A stretch of 64,000 bases of DNA from Prosapia bicincta. Taxonomy: Eukaryota; Arthropoda; Insecta; Hemiptera; Cercopidae. The notes under the pieces are model-generated. The model was not told the DNA's origin. It worked only from the letters and a program-made list of their open reading frames with translations, and ran no database searches. The DNA is taken from positions 2,736,001 through 2,800,000 of the forward strand of contig JBAIZL010000376.1 of the NCBI GenBank assembly GCA_036971475.1, in the 5' to 3' direction. A program made the position numbers and the translations under genes. Shown piece by piece: positions 23,720 through 34,681 of this stretch. The first letter of the stretch is position 1. The number at the start of each line of letters is the position of its first letter.

Positions 23720-24360
23720 GGGTGATGGTCGATTCAGTGACTTTAACGAATCAGTGCCAGGTTTGGATAAGTGACTGTTACCAGTGACAAGGGATATTGA
23801 GACTGCTCTGTATGTGCCAATAACAGGCAGGAATACCACAAAGGTAAACGATTCCATACTTCACTGTTTTCTTTTTTTTGAAAGGTTCATTTAATTTAAA
23901 AATAAATTCCTACGAAATTAAGAACAAACTACCGAGTGCAAAATATCATCTACTGTACACAACACTGTCACTATCTTGAAACCTAACCAAATTGACCGCC
24001 CACACACAACGTGTGTAGAACCAATGACAGCCATGGTAAAATATCAGTAACTTTTCAGTTGCGACAGCGACATTTTGACCAATCACAACGAAAACAGCCC
24101 TCCTCTTCCCTTCAGTCAACGACACTGCAAGATAATCGGCGCTGTTAGCCGAACGGTGAGAGCAAGGCAGTGACAGCTACAAATTAACCAATGACAACCG
24201 TTGTATTCAGTGATTGTGACTTTTTCCCCAATCACAACAGAGGCAACTTCCAATCGATCCATTGTCACTAGAACTAGCATTTTCCTTATTTTATCACTGG
24301 TACCACCAGCGACAAACGAATATTAGTGACAAGTCACCGTAACAAAATATCGTCCATCCC
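23720..24360 (-). mobile_element. hAT-like MITE, copy 1
   Basis: It shares blocks with copies 2 and 3 in inverse orientation, such as CCAATCACAACAGAGGCAAC (complement in the others) and the CACTGGTACCACCAGCGAC region. Its ends are GGGTGATGG and CCATCCC. Non-coding. Confidence 0.7.
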
Positions 24361-25636
24361 TTCTGTACACAAGTTCTCATGATAATGCAAATAATCCCCT
24401 ACACTCTCTACTAGGGGTTATTATATCCCTAACATAATATTAACAATAATAACAATCCGTTTCTAACTGTAAAGTTCACAAAGGAGTGAGTGTCTGTTCC
24501 AACTGTGAAGTAACTGATGGTTTGGAGGGAAAGAAGGAAACGGATAAATTTAGAGTTTCTAATTATAATGTGAACACATTTCTAAGTGCCACAAGGCCAT
24601 CATAGTTAAGCCTCCACAACTAATAGTTTGAGTAAATATATATTCTTGAATGATGCTTCAAGGAAACAATTTTTGAGCATTGACGATTCCAGTAATTCAA
24701 GATGGATTTATTTATATTTAAGATCAGAAGACACTATTATAACATTTGGTCACATTTTTTAAAAGATTTCAAAAGAAAGGATCAAGGAAAAGGAAATTAT
24801 AAAAACTACCAGAATGATAGATACAAAAACAAAGCTAAAATTAAACAATTTGTTGTTTTTAATTAACATTATTATACAAACTATTTTTAACTTACAAATT
24901 ACCAACATTTAATACAAGAGAAATCTTACTGCCTTACAAAATAAAACACTATCTAATCTTTGGTTTCAAATGTAAGATGAATGCTTTTACTTCAGACAAA
25001 AATATACTCATAAATATTTTACAATATTGAAGTTAAACCTGAAATGAAGGAGGTAAATACCATATATTTGAATTTCTTAAAATGAAATCAAACTGAAAGT
25101 ATGTAGTATCAACTTCATTCATAAAACATATAAAAGATCTGAAAATTTAGTTTAATATTTAACATAGATATGCATAAAAAACATTGAAATATCCAATAAA
25201 CTTGAACCTATGAATATAACTAAAATTATATGATAAATACAAATTACTTTGACTGTAAAGTACATTTTAAAATAACTTTTTTTTTAAAGTAAAAAAATAA
25301 TATATTTATTCAATACCATAAATTTATGATTGACAAACTAAAATAAATTGAGTTATTTTTTAAAGATCTTCTGTAAAAATGTTTGTGTTGAATGATTATA
25401 AATCTTTTTTCAACAATATGTTGAAATAAAATAGAAGCCAGTCTACTTAATTTGTAAAACCACAATATTTTGTTAAGAATAGTACAAAAACACATTAGTT
25501 CCAGAAAGAAACACATTCTTTCTATTATAAAAATACATTATGTATTTAACATAATCTATTGGCATTGCAGAATCACCCCTGGAAATGAAAGTAGGGTATT
25601 GTTTCAATGTAGTTGATAGTTTCACTTTAAATAATA
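24361..25636. other. Intergenic AT-rich sequence, nothing recognised
   Basis: No ORF with a family signature, no terminal repeats seen. Confidence 0.5.
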
Positions 25637-26979
25637 CAGGGTGACCCATAAAAACGGAAATTTTTGTAACGCGTCGTGGCAGCCGTGAGCAGGTGGCAGC
25701 ACTGAGGGACAGCGACAGTGTACAAGTAAACAAGCCGCCATTACAGTAGCCATGGACCAGTGGAACGGGCAACAGCGTGCGTTAGCTATAAAAATGTTTT
25801 TTAAAAACGGTGATAGTTTGAAAGCTGCCCAGATTGAGTTCCGACGTTTTTACAACTTAGGACGGCATGATTCCGTTCCGTCAAAACATGCCATTAGAAG
25901 TTGGATTAATAATTTTGAAGAGAGTGGATCAGCTTTAAAGAAGAAACCAACGGGACGGCCAAGAAGTGCTCGTACTGCACAGAACATTGATGTTGTACGC
26001 CGATCTGTATTGAAGAGCCCACGCCATTCGATTCGTAAGCAAGCAGCTGCGGTTGAAATGTCCCGTGAGAGTGTTCGCAGAATTCTTCATTTAGAATTAA
26101 AATTTCACCCCTACAAGCTGCAGATAGTGCAAGAGTTGAAGGAAAATGATTACCAGTCGCGATTGCAATTCTGCCAACAAATGTTAACACACATAAACAA
26201 TGACGATGAATTTCTAAGCAAGTTGTGGATGTCAGATGAGGCCCACTTTCATCTTACAGGTTATGTTAACAAGCAGAACTACAGATACTGGGCAGACACA
26301 AATCCTAATGAACTTCATGAGCTCCCTTTACATGCTAATAAGGTTACAGTATGGTGTGCTGTTTCATTACATGGGATCATCGGACCTTATTTTTTTGAGG
26401 ATGAACGGGGGATTGCAGTGACTGTCAATGCTGATCATTACGTGGAAATGTTACAACGTTTCGTTACACCTGAATTGAACAATATTCCAGACGTTCAAGA
26501 ATCCTGGTTTCAACAGGATGGTGCGACATCACACACTGCACGGCGATCAATGGAGGCTGTGCGAGTATTGTTTGGTAACCGTGTCATCTCAAGATTCGGT
26601 AACGTTTTCTGACCCCCTAGATCGCCAGATTTGACCGTTTGCGATTTCTTTTTGTGGGGCTATCTCAAAACTAAAGTGTTCACAACTCGACCAAGAACTG
26701 TAAATGAGTTAAAACAGAGAATTCGGGATAAAATTCACAGTATTCCAGTTGAGATGTTGCAGCGGTCAATGAGGAATCTCCACCGCAGATTTCAAGAATG
26801 CATTCGTAGAGGAGGACGCCACCTAAAGGATGTTGTTTTTAAAAAATCATAAATTCCATCAGTGTTTCATAAATGGCAAGTTTTGATATTTCATGTAATA
26901 TAAATAAAACCATTTTCTTCCATCACTCTTATATTTTTAGAATTTTTTTTAAAAATTCCCGTTTTTCTGTGTCACCCTG
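25637..26979 (+). mobile_element. rosa-like DD41D mariner-type transposon, nearly intact
   Basis: TA-flanked (25635-25636 and 26980-26981), 1343 bp. Terminal inverted repeats of about 29 bp are CAGGGTGACCCATAAAAACG on the left and, as complement, CAGGGTGACACAGAAAAACG on the right. One long transposase frame fills the + strand. Confidence 0.93.
25752..26852 (+). pseudogene. DD41D transposase with a single nonsense codon
   Basis: The frame spans 367 codons from ATG at 25752 to TAA at 26850-26852. It is interrupted only by TGA at 26610-26612 in the motif VF-stop-PPRSPDL, where the family normally has Trp (TGG). The N-terminal helix-turn-helix region (GQQRALAIKMFFKNGDSLKA) is followed by GRPRSARTAQN, then the catalytic blocks WMSDEAHFHL, FQQDGATSHTAR and RSPDLTVCDFFLWGY. 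I count 41 residues between the second Asp and the Asp of VCD, which places it with the DD41D (rosa) group. No frameshift was seen. This is the best-preserved transposase in the window. Confidence 0.92.
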
Positions 26980-27840
26980 TACGACATATCTACATCTAAA
27001 AACAAAAGAACACATCAATGCCTTCACACAAAATAATTCTGAATCTGGATTGCTTTATATATTGTTTTTAAATAACTATAATAGAACTTTTTTTTTAATA
27101 TCCAACAGTGTGACTACTTTTAAAATCTACGTTGTCTACCTAGTCTAATTGGTCATCATGATAACAGGACTAAATACTAAATGCTGAGTTTTATATCAGT
27201 TATATTGTAGAATCTTAGAAAACTATTTTCTTTAAGAAATGTACCAATCACAGATTAAGCAGGAGGTTCATTATTGTTGACAATCAGAACAATACAGTTC
27301 TGTGTGGTATTTTAAAGAAAAATATTGTCCTTAAAACAATATTGAATCTTGGGGGAAAATATTAATGATATTGAATATTATAAAAAAAGCTATTCCTAAA
27401 AGTATGAAATGAAAGATAAAACCTCTTTCACAGTGGTTAAATTTACATCAAAACACAATTTGTCTTTAATAAGTATAAAGTATTCAAGTATTATAATAAA
27501 AATATGTAAAGCATGTATTATTAAATGGCACACAAAGCTATAAACATTTATAATTTATATTTATATATGTAGATTAAGGCATATAGTTACAGTCTTTTTT
27601 ACAATAGAAATTATTGATTTACAATTTATGTTCATGATATATTAAACATAATAATAATAACAATACCATGTTACTAATCAGGAGGCATAGAAATCATCAA
27701 TAGCATTGGGATACACACACAAATACTCCATCGCAAGAGTAATATTAAGTAAACTGCTTTGTTTTTTGATGACGTTCAAAATACAATATTTGGTGGTCAC
27801 TCAAATAAAATACAACAAAACACTAAACAGTTATGTTGTA
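26980..27840. other. Intergenic AT-rich sequence, nothing recognised
   Basis: No supported gene or element. Confidence 0.5.
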
Positions 27841-28333
27841 GGGATGGTCGATATTTCCTGTTAGGGTAACTTTTCGCTGGTAGTACTAGTGACAAAATAT
27901 GGAAAATGTCAATTCCAGTGACAATGGATCGATCGGAAGTTGTCTTTGTTGTGATTGGACATAAGGTCGCAGTTGCGGGATGAAACGATATTTTACCACG
28001 GCTGTCATTGGTTGATTTGTCGCTGTCACTGGTTCTACTCATTTACGTTGTGTGTGACTAGTCGATTTGTGTCAGGTTTCATGACAGTGACAGTGTTGTA
28101 TACACTAGACACAGTTTCGTAATTGGTAGTTTGTTCTTAATTTCCTAAGAATCTTTTAAAATAAAATGGGCTTTCAAAAAAAAAAATGCGAGATGTGGAA
28201 TAATTTCACCAGTGTGGTATGCCTGCCAGTATGGTATTGGCTTATATAGAGCTGTCTCAGTATCCCTAGTCACCAGTAAAAGTCACTGATCCAAGCCTGG
28301 CGATGTCACTAAAATAACTGGATGGATAATCCC
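27841..28333 (+). mobile_element. hAT-like MITE, copy 2
   Basis: It begins GGGATGGTCGATAT and ends with the complement of GGGATTATCC. It is collinear with copy 3 over most of its length, sharing the blocks TACTAGTGACAAAATATGGA and TTTCACCAGTGTGGTATGC. Flanks share GTTGTA. Non-coding. The superfamily assignment is inferred from the ends only. Confidence 0.7.
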
Positions 28334-29199
28334 TAGTTGTATTGTTGCTCGAGGGTTTATATATAGACTCTTGAGGTTACTGCCTACAAATTTTGGTAAA
28401 AGGCTTGGAGTAGTTTAGTTGATATTCTTCTCGTAATGAAATATTTATAATATTATGTGTGTATATATTGTCATTACTAATAGCTTATCTACTGGAATAA
28501 GTTCACACAATACAAACTTACATTCATTGACCACTGTCAGTTGGTCTAGTTATCCTTCTTAGATGTAAGTAAGAATCAAAGCCTGTATGTAAAAATGTAT
28601 CAGGCATTATTATGTATCAGGTAGTAGAGGTAATATTTTGGTGCTTTTACACACAAAACTTAACAAGTAAATTTTTGTTTCATACTTGTATTGGTTTTAT
28701 AAATCTTGAATGTTCTTACTTACACTTATAATATTCATTGTTAAAAATTAAACCTTAGTTTTTTCTTTGCCCATCTTTCTTTTTAATCACATTTTCATCA
28801 AAAACTTTAAAATAAAACATTACTTTAAAATAAAACATTTGTTTCGTAGAATAAATGTTATCCCTATATGTATAAAATTAACTTGAATAATAGCGGTATA
28901 AAAAATAGCAAAAACATTCAAAAATTAATAACATATAGCTAACAAATTTAGATTAAAAATATTTGTTTATTGTTGTAGAAACTTGTTTAAATACATTAAA
29001 TGATTGATTTTTGCATGTACAGTTGAGACATTTGATTTTTGTTCTGATTAAGAGTGTTATATCATTAAATTTAATTTAGGCTTATAAATACAGGGTGAGT
29101 AAACAACTTTACAATTTGATAATTCGTATTAATTTATTAAATTGAGTTATAGAATCGGTAGAGGTGTTATTTATTATCAAAACATTTCTAGTTTAATTC

Positions 29200-29405
29200 T
29201 TGAATTTTATAGTCCATTACGTTCGGTGAATCTTATTAATCACTTAAACAATAGTTTATGACTATCCAAACTTTATATTTAGTAAATTTGTTAAAACTTA
29301 CTGAGACAGAACGTTTTCGATCGCTATGTACCGTTTTTCATTAGTGTCTTTTGCTTGGAGATGTTGGGTCAAACTTGTTGGGTTTAACAAGATGTTGGGT
29401 TAAAC
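29200..29405 (-). mobile_element. 5'-truncated PLE tail inserted in the 29091 element, with 14-bp target duplication
   Basis: The 14-bp sequence TTCTAGTTTAATTC occurs at 29186-29199 and again at 29406-29419, exactly bounding the insert. The insert, on the - strand, is the non-coding tail also found at about 8990-9120, including the hammerhead-like segment at 29349-29304. PLEs are known to make target duplications of variable length and to truncate, which fits. Confidence 0.85.
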
Positions 29406-29639
29406 TTCTAGTTTAATTCACACTGTGCCATAGTGACAAATCCAAATTCTGGTTTGACTCAAGTACCGTAGTACCAAGTCCCTGGTAGTACCAGGTATCA
29501 TGTGTAGAACATGATATCTGTGTGTTTTCAAGTGTTCAACAAATATGGAAAATACAATTTACAGTTGGCACACAAATTTTATTCACTCTTGTTGCTCTGG
29601 TTGTTATGTGAAATCACCAGTCGCATGCACATTAGTAAT

Positions 29640-30440
29640 GCTGTCGTCAAACAATTTTAAAAAAAGGTTTGCATATAGTCCAAAAAAATAAATGCCATGT
29701 GCCATGAGACTAAAATTCTACAAAATTTGGTGACAGTTTGGCGAGTGCTAAATATACTTTTGCACTTAAAACCATAATGAATTACAGTGATATAACAGAC
29801 TACTGATTTGGATATGTTTGCTCATGGAGAATTCTGTGTTGAAATGCTAGTTTGGAAAGACAAAGAAGGCATATCCCTGAACTCCATAATATTCAGCGAT
29901 GAGTCAGCGTTTCACATCAGTGACTAGGGAAATACCTACAACAGCAGAATCTGAAACACCAAAAGACATACCCCCAAAAGTGAATGTGTTTTGAGCAAAG
30001 AGTAAGTTTAAAGAGTATGGACTTTTTTTCTTCATGGAGAGAAATGTTAATAGTATCATATATGTTGATACGCTAGAGAACTTTTTGCTATTATATGAAG
30101 AAGAACAACAAGATGTAGTACTCATTTCCTCAGAGTAATTTGTGATTTCCTAAATAGTCACTCCAGGTTTGTGGATTCGGTATTCAGTGCCAATAGTCAC
30201 CTCACTGCCCCAACTTATACTATGGATTTTTTCTCTGGGGTTTCATTAAATATGATTTGTATGTTTCACGTTTAACAAACAATCTTGATCATGTTAGAAA
30301 CAGAATCTATGCTGCGATTGCAGAGGTTACATTCAATTCGCTAGAATAAGTGTGGCAAGACATTTATTTCTGAAGTGTGGGATATTTCGCAGTTCACCAA
30401 TGATAGCCACATCATTTTATAGGTGTAAAAACCTTTTTTT
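29640..30440 (+). pseudogene. Decayed rosa/mariner-type transposase
   Basis: Broken frames give IIFSDESAFHISD (first catalytic Asp), then PPKVNVF, KEYGLFFFMERNVN and YVDTLENFLL. A distal block (GFIKYDLYVSRLTNNLDHVR followed by RIYAAIAEV) matches the C-terminal part of the same family. The segment with the second and third catalytic residues is mostly deleted. Confidence 0.7.
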
Positions 30441-30634
30441 GGATTTTGTACTATGACATTGAATCAAACAAAGTGTTTTGATACAAAATAACACCTATAC
30501 CGATTATGTAAATTTGTAGTCCTTTTTGACTCATCTCTGTATATAGTAATATTTCAAGTATACAAAAATCAAATGACTAAATAAAATAATTATTTGACTT
30601 TTTATGTTTGAATAGTTTCAGTTTTTTTATGTTT

Positions 30635-31410
30635 GTAATTATTAAGATCAGCAAATACCACTCTGGCCGGAGAAATTTTTTAAATCCTGGTCAATTTGAC
30701 CATGCTGAACATGAATCTGGAGTTATTTTTAACGAAAATCGTAAATTAACCTGACCTGACATAGGTGCTTACTAAAGCTCTGATCGCGCGAAATTTTTTA
30801 TTCTTGTCAAAAAGGTACTAATCTTATCTGCCAACTTGAGTCACGTGACCCGCAAGATGTTTCCGACATATGTCACATGACGTTTCAACTGAAGAAGGCG
30901 CGAATCTGTGTTAGTTTTAGCGGCAAACCAAAATCAACCATCTTGGTTATAGTAGTCATGGGACCTGAAAAATGCTTTCCGATTGGCCGACAGATGCCGC
31001 CTGACTTTTCAACCGAAAAAGCTCATATCTAGTGTGTGTGATAGATCTTGCCACACATTATTTTTCAAAGCTTGTTTGTTCGATGAAAAGCAGGTTATTT
31101 AGGCTTTATGTTCGCATAACGTGCTCCCGACAAAGACGAACTGTTTAAAGTGAGATAACATAGTGAAGATTGCTGACAACTTCGAATTTAGGTGTGGGAA
31201 GGTTGAGTATTGCCAAAAAATAGGCCAGAAAAGTGCAGGTGGAGGATTTCAGCGAAGGTCAGATCATTTTAATAGCGAACCAAAGTGAACATACACCAAC
31301 TCGTTGCAATATACAAAAATAACTTCAGATTTGTGTTTACCATGGTCAAATTGACCAGGAATTAAAAAATTTCACCGACCAACATGGAAGTTGCTGATCT
31401 TAATAATTAC
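30635..31410. mobile_element. Foldback MITE with about 90-bp inverted ends
   Basis: The left end (GTAATTATTAAGATCAGCAA) and the complement of the right end match over about 90 bp, including the shared internal block TCCTGGTCAATTTGACCATG. Length 776 bp, no ORF. It lies 95 bp from the preceding transposon. The superfamily is unknown. Confidence 0.8.
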
Positions 31411-31829
31411 CTTTATGCAATGACCTCCTATAAAGTATGGTACTTTAAAAATTATTTTTCAATATTACAATTGTCTTGAAAATGTTAAACTTTGTTTGTC
31501 AAAATAATCAGAATTTTTTTATTTGATAGACTGTTTATTTAAATAAAAGTATAATCACTTTTATTTCACACCTTTAAACTTTTAACAAAGTTGTTAAATA
31601 ATATTTATTATCTTATTATGTTTAAATGTGTTTACACATAGCAAAAAATATGTTTACCTATAATGATAAAAAATTTAATTGATAAAGTATTACAGTTTTA
31701 ACACAGTAAATACTGGTCAACCCACATTGAAATATTCACATCTCTCTATAATGGAACTGACATTCAAATAACTCGGTCACAAATGGGTTCACCTCAGTCT
31801 CTTGGTCACTCCAGTTAATATACAAAATG

Positions 31830-31835
31830 TTTATT
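31830..31835 (-). promoter_or_regulatory. Polyadenylation signal candidate for the RhoL-like gene
   Basis: AATAAA on the - strand, about 26 nt past the RhoL-like stop codon. It would give a very short 3' UTR; more distal signals cannot be excluded. Confidence 0.4.
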
Positions 31836-31860
31836 TGGATTCATATTAAGAACAAAATCT

Positions 31861-32072
31861 TTACAGGAAAAAACACATTTTCCTCTTTGATTTAGGTTTT
31901 TTGATAGCACACCTCACTGATTCGATAATAATTTCATTCAGACCTTCGTTTTTTAGAGCCGAACACTCCATAAATTGCGCTGCTTTTATTTTTCTCTTAA
32001 GTTTCTTTCCTTCTGATGTAGTGATTGAGTTGTCATCGTCATCTTCTTCATCCCTCAGATCAGTTTTTGTGG
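31861..32072 (-). CDS. RhoL: RhoL-like Rho GTPase, exon 4 (C-terminus, CaaX)
   Basis: The exon follows TTTTTACAG (acceptor AG at 32074-32073) and ends with TAA at 31863-31861. Its first two bases complete a split Ala codon. It encodes the G4 motif TKTD, an acidic insert-region stretch (DLRDEEDDDDNS) and the G5 motif ECSAL. It ends with a basic tail (KKPKSKRK) and the CaaX box CFFL. A Leu at the last position is expected to direct geranylgeranylation, which with the basic tail targets the protein to membranes. In most Rho proteins the residue before TKxD is Gly; here the splice gives Ala (VLIATKTD). Confidence 0.92.
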
Positions 32073-32219
32073 CTGTAAAAACAAAAGGTAAGTTATAAAA
32101 AAATAATTTCAGTTCTTAGTAAATGAAACTTTTTAACAATAACAATACTTTTGAAAAATTTTTAGGTTGCAAAAAGTGTCTGCAAAATTAATTTTTTAGG
32201 ATCTTTTGATTAGTACAAT

Positions 32220-33250
32220 TACATTCCAAAAACTTTGTTACGATTCCAAGAGTACACATCCATATTTTAAGAACATTATCTCTGTTTGGCTTGGGTTCTC
32301 AGCCAACTCTGCTGGACATTTAGCAATACCCAGGGGACACGTACAGCTTGAAGTATGCTGTGGACGGGGCCGACTTTGTACCCCAAAGTTGTCATCGCTC
32401 TCTTCCGATGTTAACTTGAGGAAATTAGAGGTTGTCCAGAACAACGCACTGCGAAAGATACCTGGTGGAGCCACTACAAAGCCGCAGAGAGAAATCAGAA
32501 CTCAAGTTCTGGGAGAGGGCAAAGAGAATAATGGGAGAGATATAAACCTGTGACGTCGCGATTTAAGACACAAATGTCACCACTCATTTATGCAGAACAA
32601 CTTGGAATTTAATACAACCTGAAACTGGGGCAATCATCTAAATTCCCAACCTGTCATACGGTTTTTCCTTCATTACCAGAGAGAACACTGTGGCTTCTGA
32701 ATCACAAAGACTCCAAGGCAAGACTCAAGTGATCCCCACATCCTGAAGGCCGCTGCTTTGAAAACAATTGCGGATCTATACAGTAAAGATAACTAGATCC
32801 ATGTATACACCGATGGGTCAGCGGTAAAGAATGCCTCTAGTGCTGGCTTTTACAGCAACCACTTTAAGAGATACAGCCCAGTTGGAATTAATGTCATTAA
32901 CTTCGACGGTGAGATTGAGGCTATAGTACAAGCTGCCGAAAAACTTTGTTCGATCTATGGAAAGTCGACAAGAGTTGTATTTTTCGTGGATTCACAGGCT
33001 GCTATAATTGTACTAACTAGTAGTACCTCCACCGACTGTGCAAACAATGAATGGTTGAAAGGCCTTGGTAGTGATGATTGAAGAAGGGTGATTCATTGTG
33101 CTCCAATGGCTCCCTAGCCATGTCGGTATTGAAGGAAATGAACACGCAGACCAGCTACCAAAGAAAGGTAACACCCTGCCACAGCCTGACAATCCTATAT
33201 CTCTATTGACAGCAAGAAGCCTGATTGAATCTACAATATTTGACTTGGCT
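32220..33250 (+). pseudogene. LINE 3' end: RT thumb and RNase H domain, decayed
   Basis: The first block (DVNLRKLEVVQNNALRKIPG) is the C-terminal RT region common to jockey/R1/I-type elements. The second block is an RNase H domain: YTDGSAVKNASSAGFYS with the first catalytic Asp, then FDGEIEAI with Glu, and VVFFVDSQAAI with Asp. In a shifted frame comes WLPSHVGIEGNEHADQL with the terminal His and Asp. So all RNase H catalytic positions are visible, but across frameshifts and stops. It is antisense to the RhoL-like gene, inside its intron. The clade is not resolved. Confidence 0.8.
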
Positions 33251-33274
33251 TGAATGTTAAAATGAGAAATAACT

Positions 33275-33445
33275 GTACTCAAAGTCACAATTATAAACAC
33301 TTTATTTCCATATACGTTTCGAGAACTTGAATCATCATCAACAGTGATACTACCAAGTCGTACTTGGGATTATGTAATAATATCACATGATGATGACAAG
33401 TCAACAAAACATATGAAAATAAAGTGTTTATAATACTGAGTTAAT
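33275..33445. repeat. PLE-type hairpin with hammerhead-like core on the - strand
   Basis: Arms contain ATAAACACTTTATTTCCATA and its near complement at 33415-33435. The - strand of the left arm has TTGATGA, a short stem-loop, then GAAACGTAT (33341-33313), resembling a decayed hammerhead module. Confidence 0.6.
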
Positions 33446-33643
33446 GTATGGATTTATCTGTTTTCATATTATTTAAAGTCTAAATCATCATTTCATTTTA
33501 AAAGAGATTAAAATGTTTACATTAGCAATATGCTACTTTACTAATTTTTTATAATTCAAAATTTATTTAAATATGATTGAAAAATATTTTATCAATATAA
33601 AAAATACTGCCCTTGCCAATTAACATAAAAATGAAACACTTAC

Positions 33644-33761
33644 CAATTAAAACAATGGGTACATTGGGGCAATGATGTCTCAGTTCTGGACACCATTTAC
33701 TTTCAATATTTTCAAATGAACTCCTACTGCCAACAGAGTAACAAAGTAAGAAACAGTCCGT
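33644..33761 (-). CDS. RhoL: RhoL-like Rho GTPase, exon 3
   Basis: The exon sits between TTATTTCAG (acceptor ending at 33762) and GTAAGT (donor from 33643). It gives 39 codons plus one base. The protein reads [20 protein letters not shown], then [19 protein letters not shown]. This is the Rho-fold segment between switch II and the G4 motif, including the SFEN and KW.PE..HHCP signatures. The CFLLCYS version is closest to RhoL among the insect Rho proteins I know. It joins exon 2 in phase 0 and exon 4 after one base. Confidence 0.93.
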
Positions 33762-34681
33762 CTGAAATAATAAAATTAATATTTAAAAACAAGCAGAACA
33801 ATTTTTCTAACTGAATTTTCAAGTTTGTTTTATTTTTAAATAAGGAAAATGATTTTCTCATAATTCGAGAACATACCAGGAACCAGTTTTTAACTAACCA
33901 CTGAATGCATTTGTTGTATATTTATATTTTCAATTATCAATGAAATTTCCTCATGGAGGTTCATATATCTGGAGCATAGTCATCTCCTTTTGTCAATTTT
34001 AATTTCCTGTTTGTGGTTTGTCATCTTTACAACACTTGATAAAGTCTTTTATTACGTAGGTAATCTTTGTTATCACCTCTCAATTCCATATTCCTCAATC
34101 ATTGTTTTTTTTTTTTGCATTGCATAGTCTTTTCTTTTTGAAAAGATTTTCTTGTTAGAATAATCTTATTTATTAAAATAATCTGATTTGTGAAGTGACT
34201 ATGATGCTTTTACCATTCCACTGCTGTCAGGATTTTCCCTCCTATGATAACCAACCAACATTTCCTATCTTATTACTAAAAATTTTCCTCACCACTTCTT
34301 TCCTTATGTGTGTTCTTTTAAATAAATATTTATGATGAGTTTCAATATACTTGTAAGAATCTTCTGAAGGGATTATTTAGCATTGCTTATGTTTTATCTA
34401 CTTACGAGAGTTATCTCAAAGAAGGTGGGAAATATTAAGTTTCTTGATTAAACTATGATAATTTTGTGTCTTGTTAAATACTAGGACTAATGGAGGAACA
34501 ATAGAAATAGGAGTTGAGATGGTAGTAGGATAAAATAATATGTATATAGAACTAAAAAAAAAAACATTGGATACCACTGTACCACAGATTGGGAAATTTA
34601 TTAACAAAGAATTTTTTACAAAAATAATACATATTTAAAAATAATGTGAAAAATACAATTTAATTTACAACAGAAAAATAC

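Larger units (their letters stand above)
29091..30539 (+). mobile_element. rosa/mariner-related element with long TIRs, interrupted by a PLE insertion
   Basis: TA-flanked at 29089-29090 and 30540-30541. The outer ends are CAGGGTGAGT and complement CAGAGATGAGT. The inner TIR block AATCGGTAGAGGTGTTATTT recurs (as complement with one change) near 30492-30511. The interior carries a decayed transposase and a 206-bp PLE insertion at 29200-29405. Confidence 0.8.
32073..33643 (-). other. RhoL-like gene intron 3
   Basis: A GT-AG intron of 1571 bp, donor GTAAGT at 33643 and acceptor ACAG at 32073. It contains an antisense LINE fragment and a hairpin. Confidence 0.88.
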
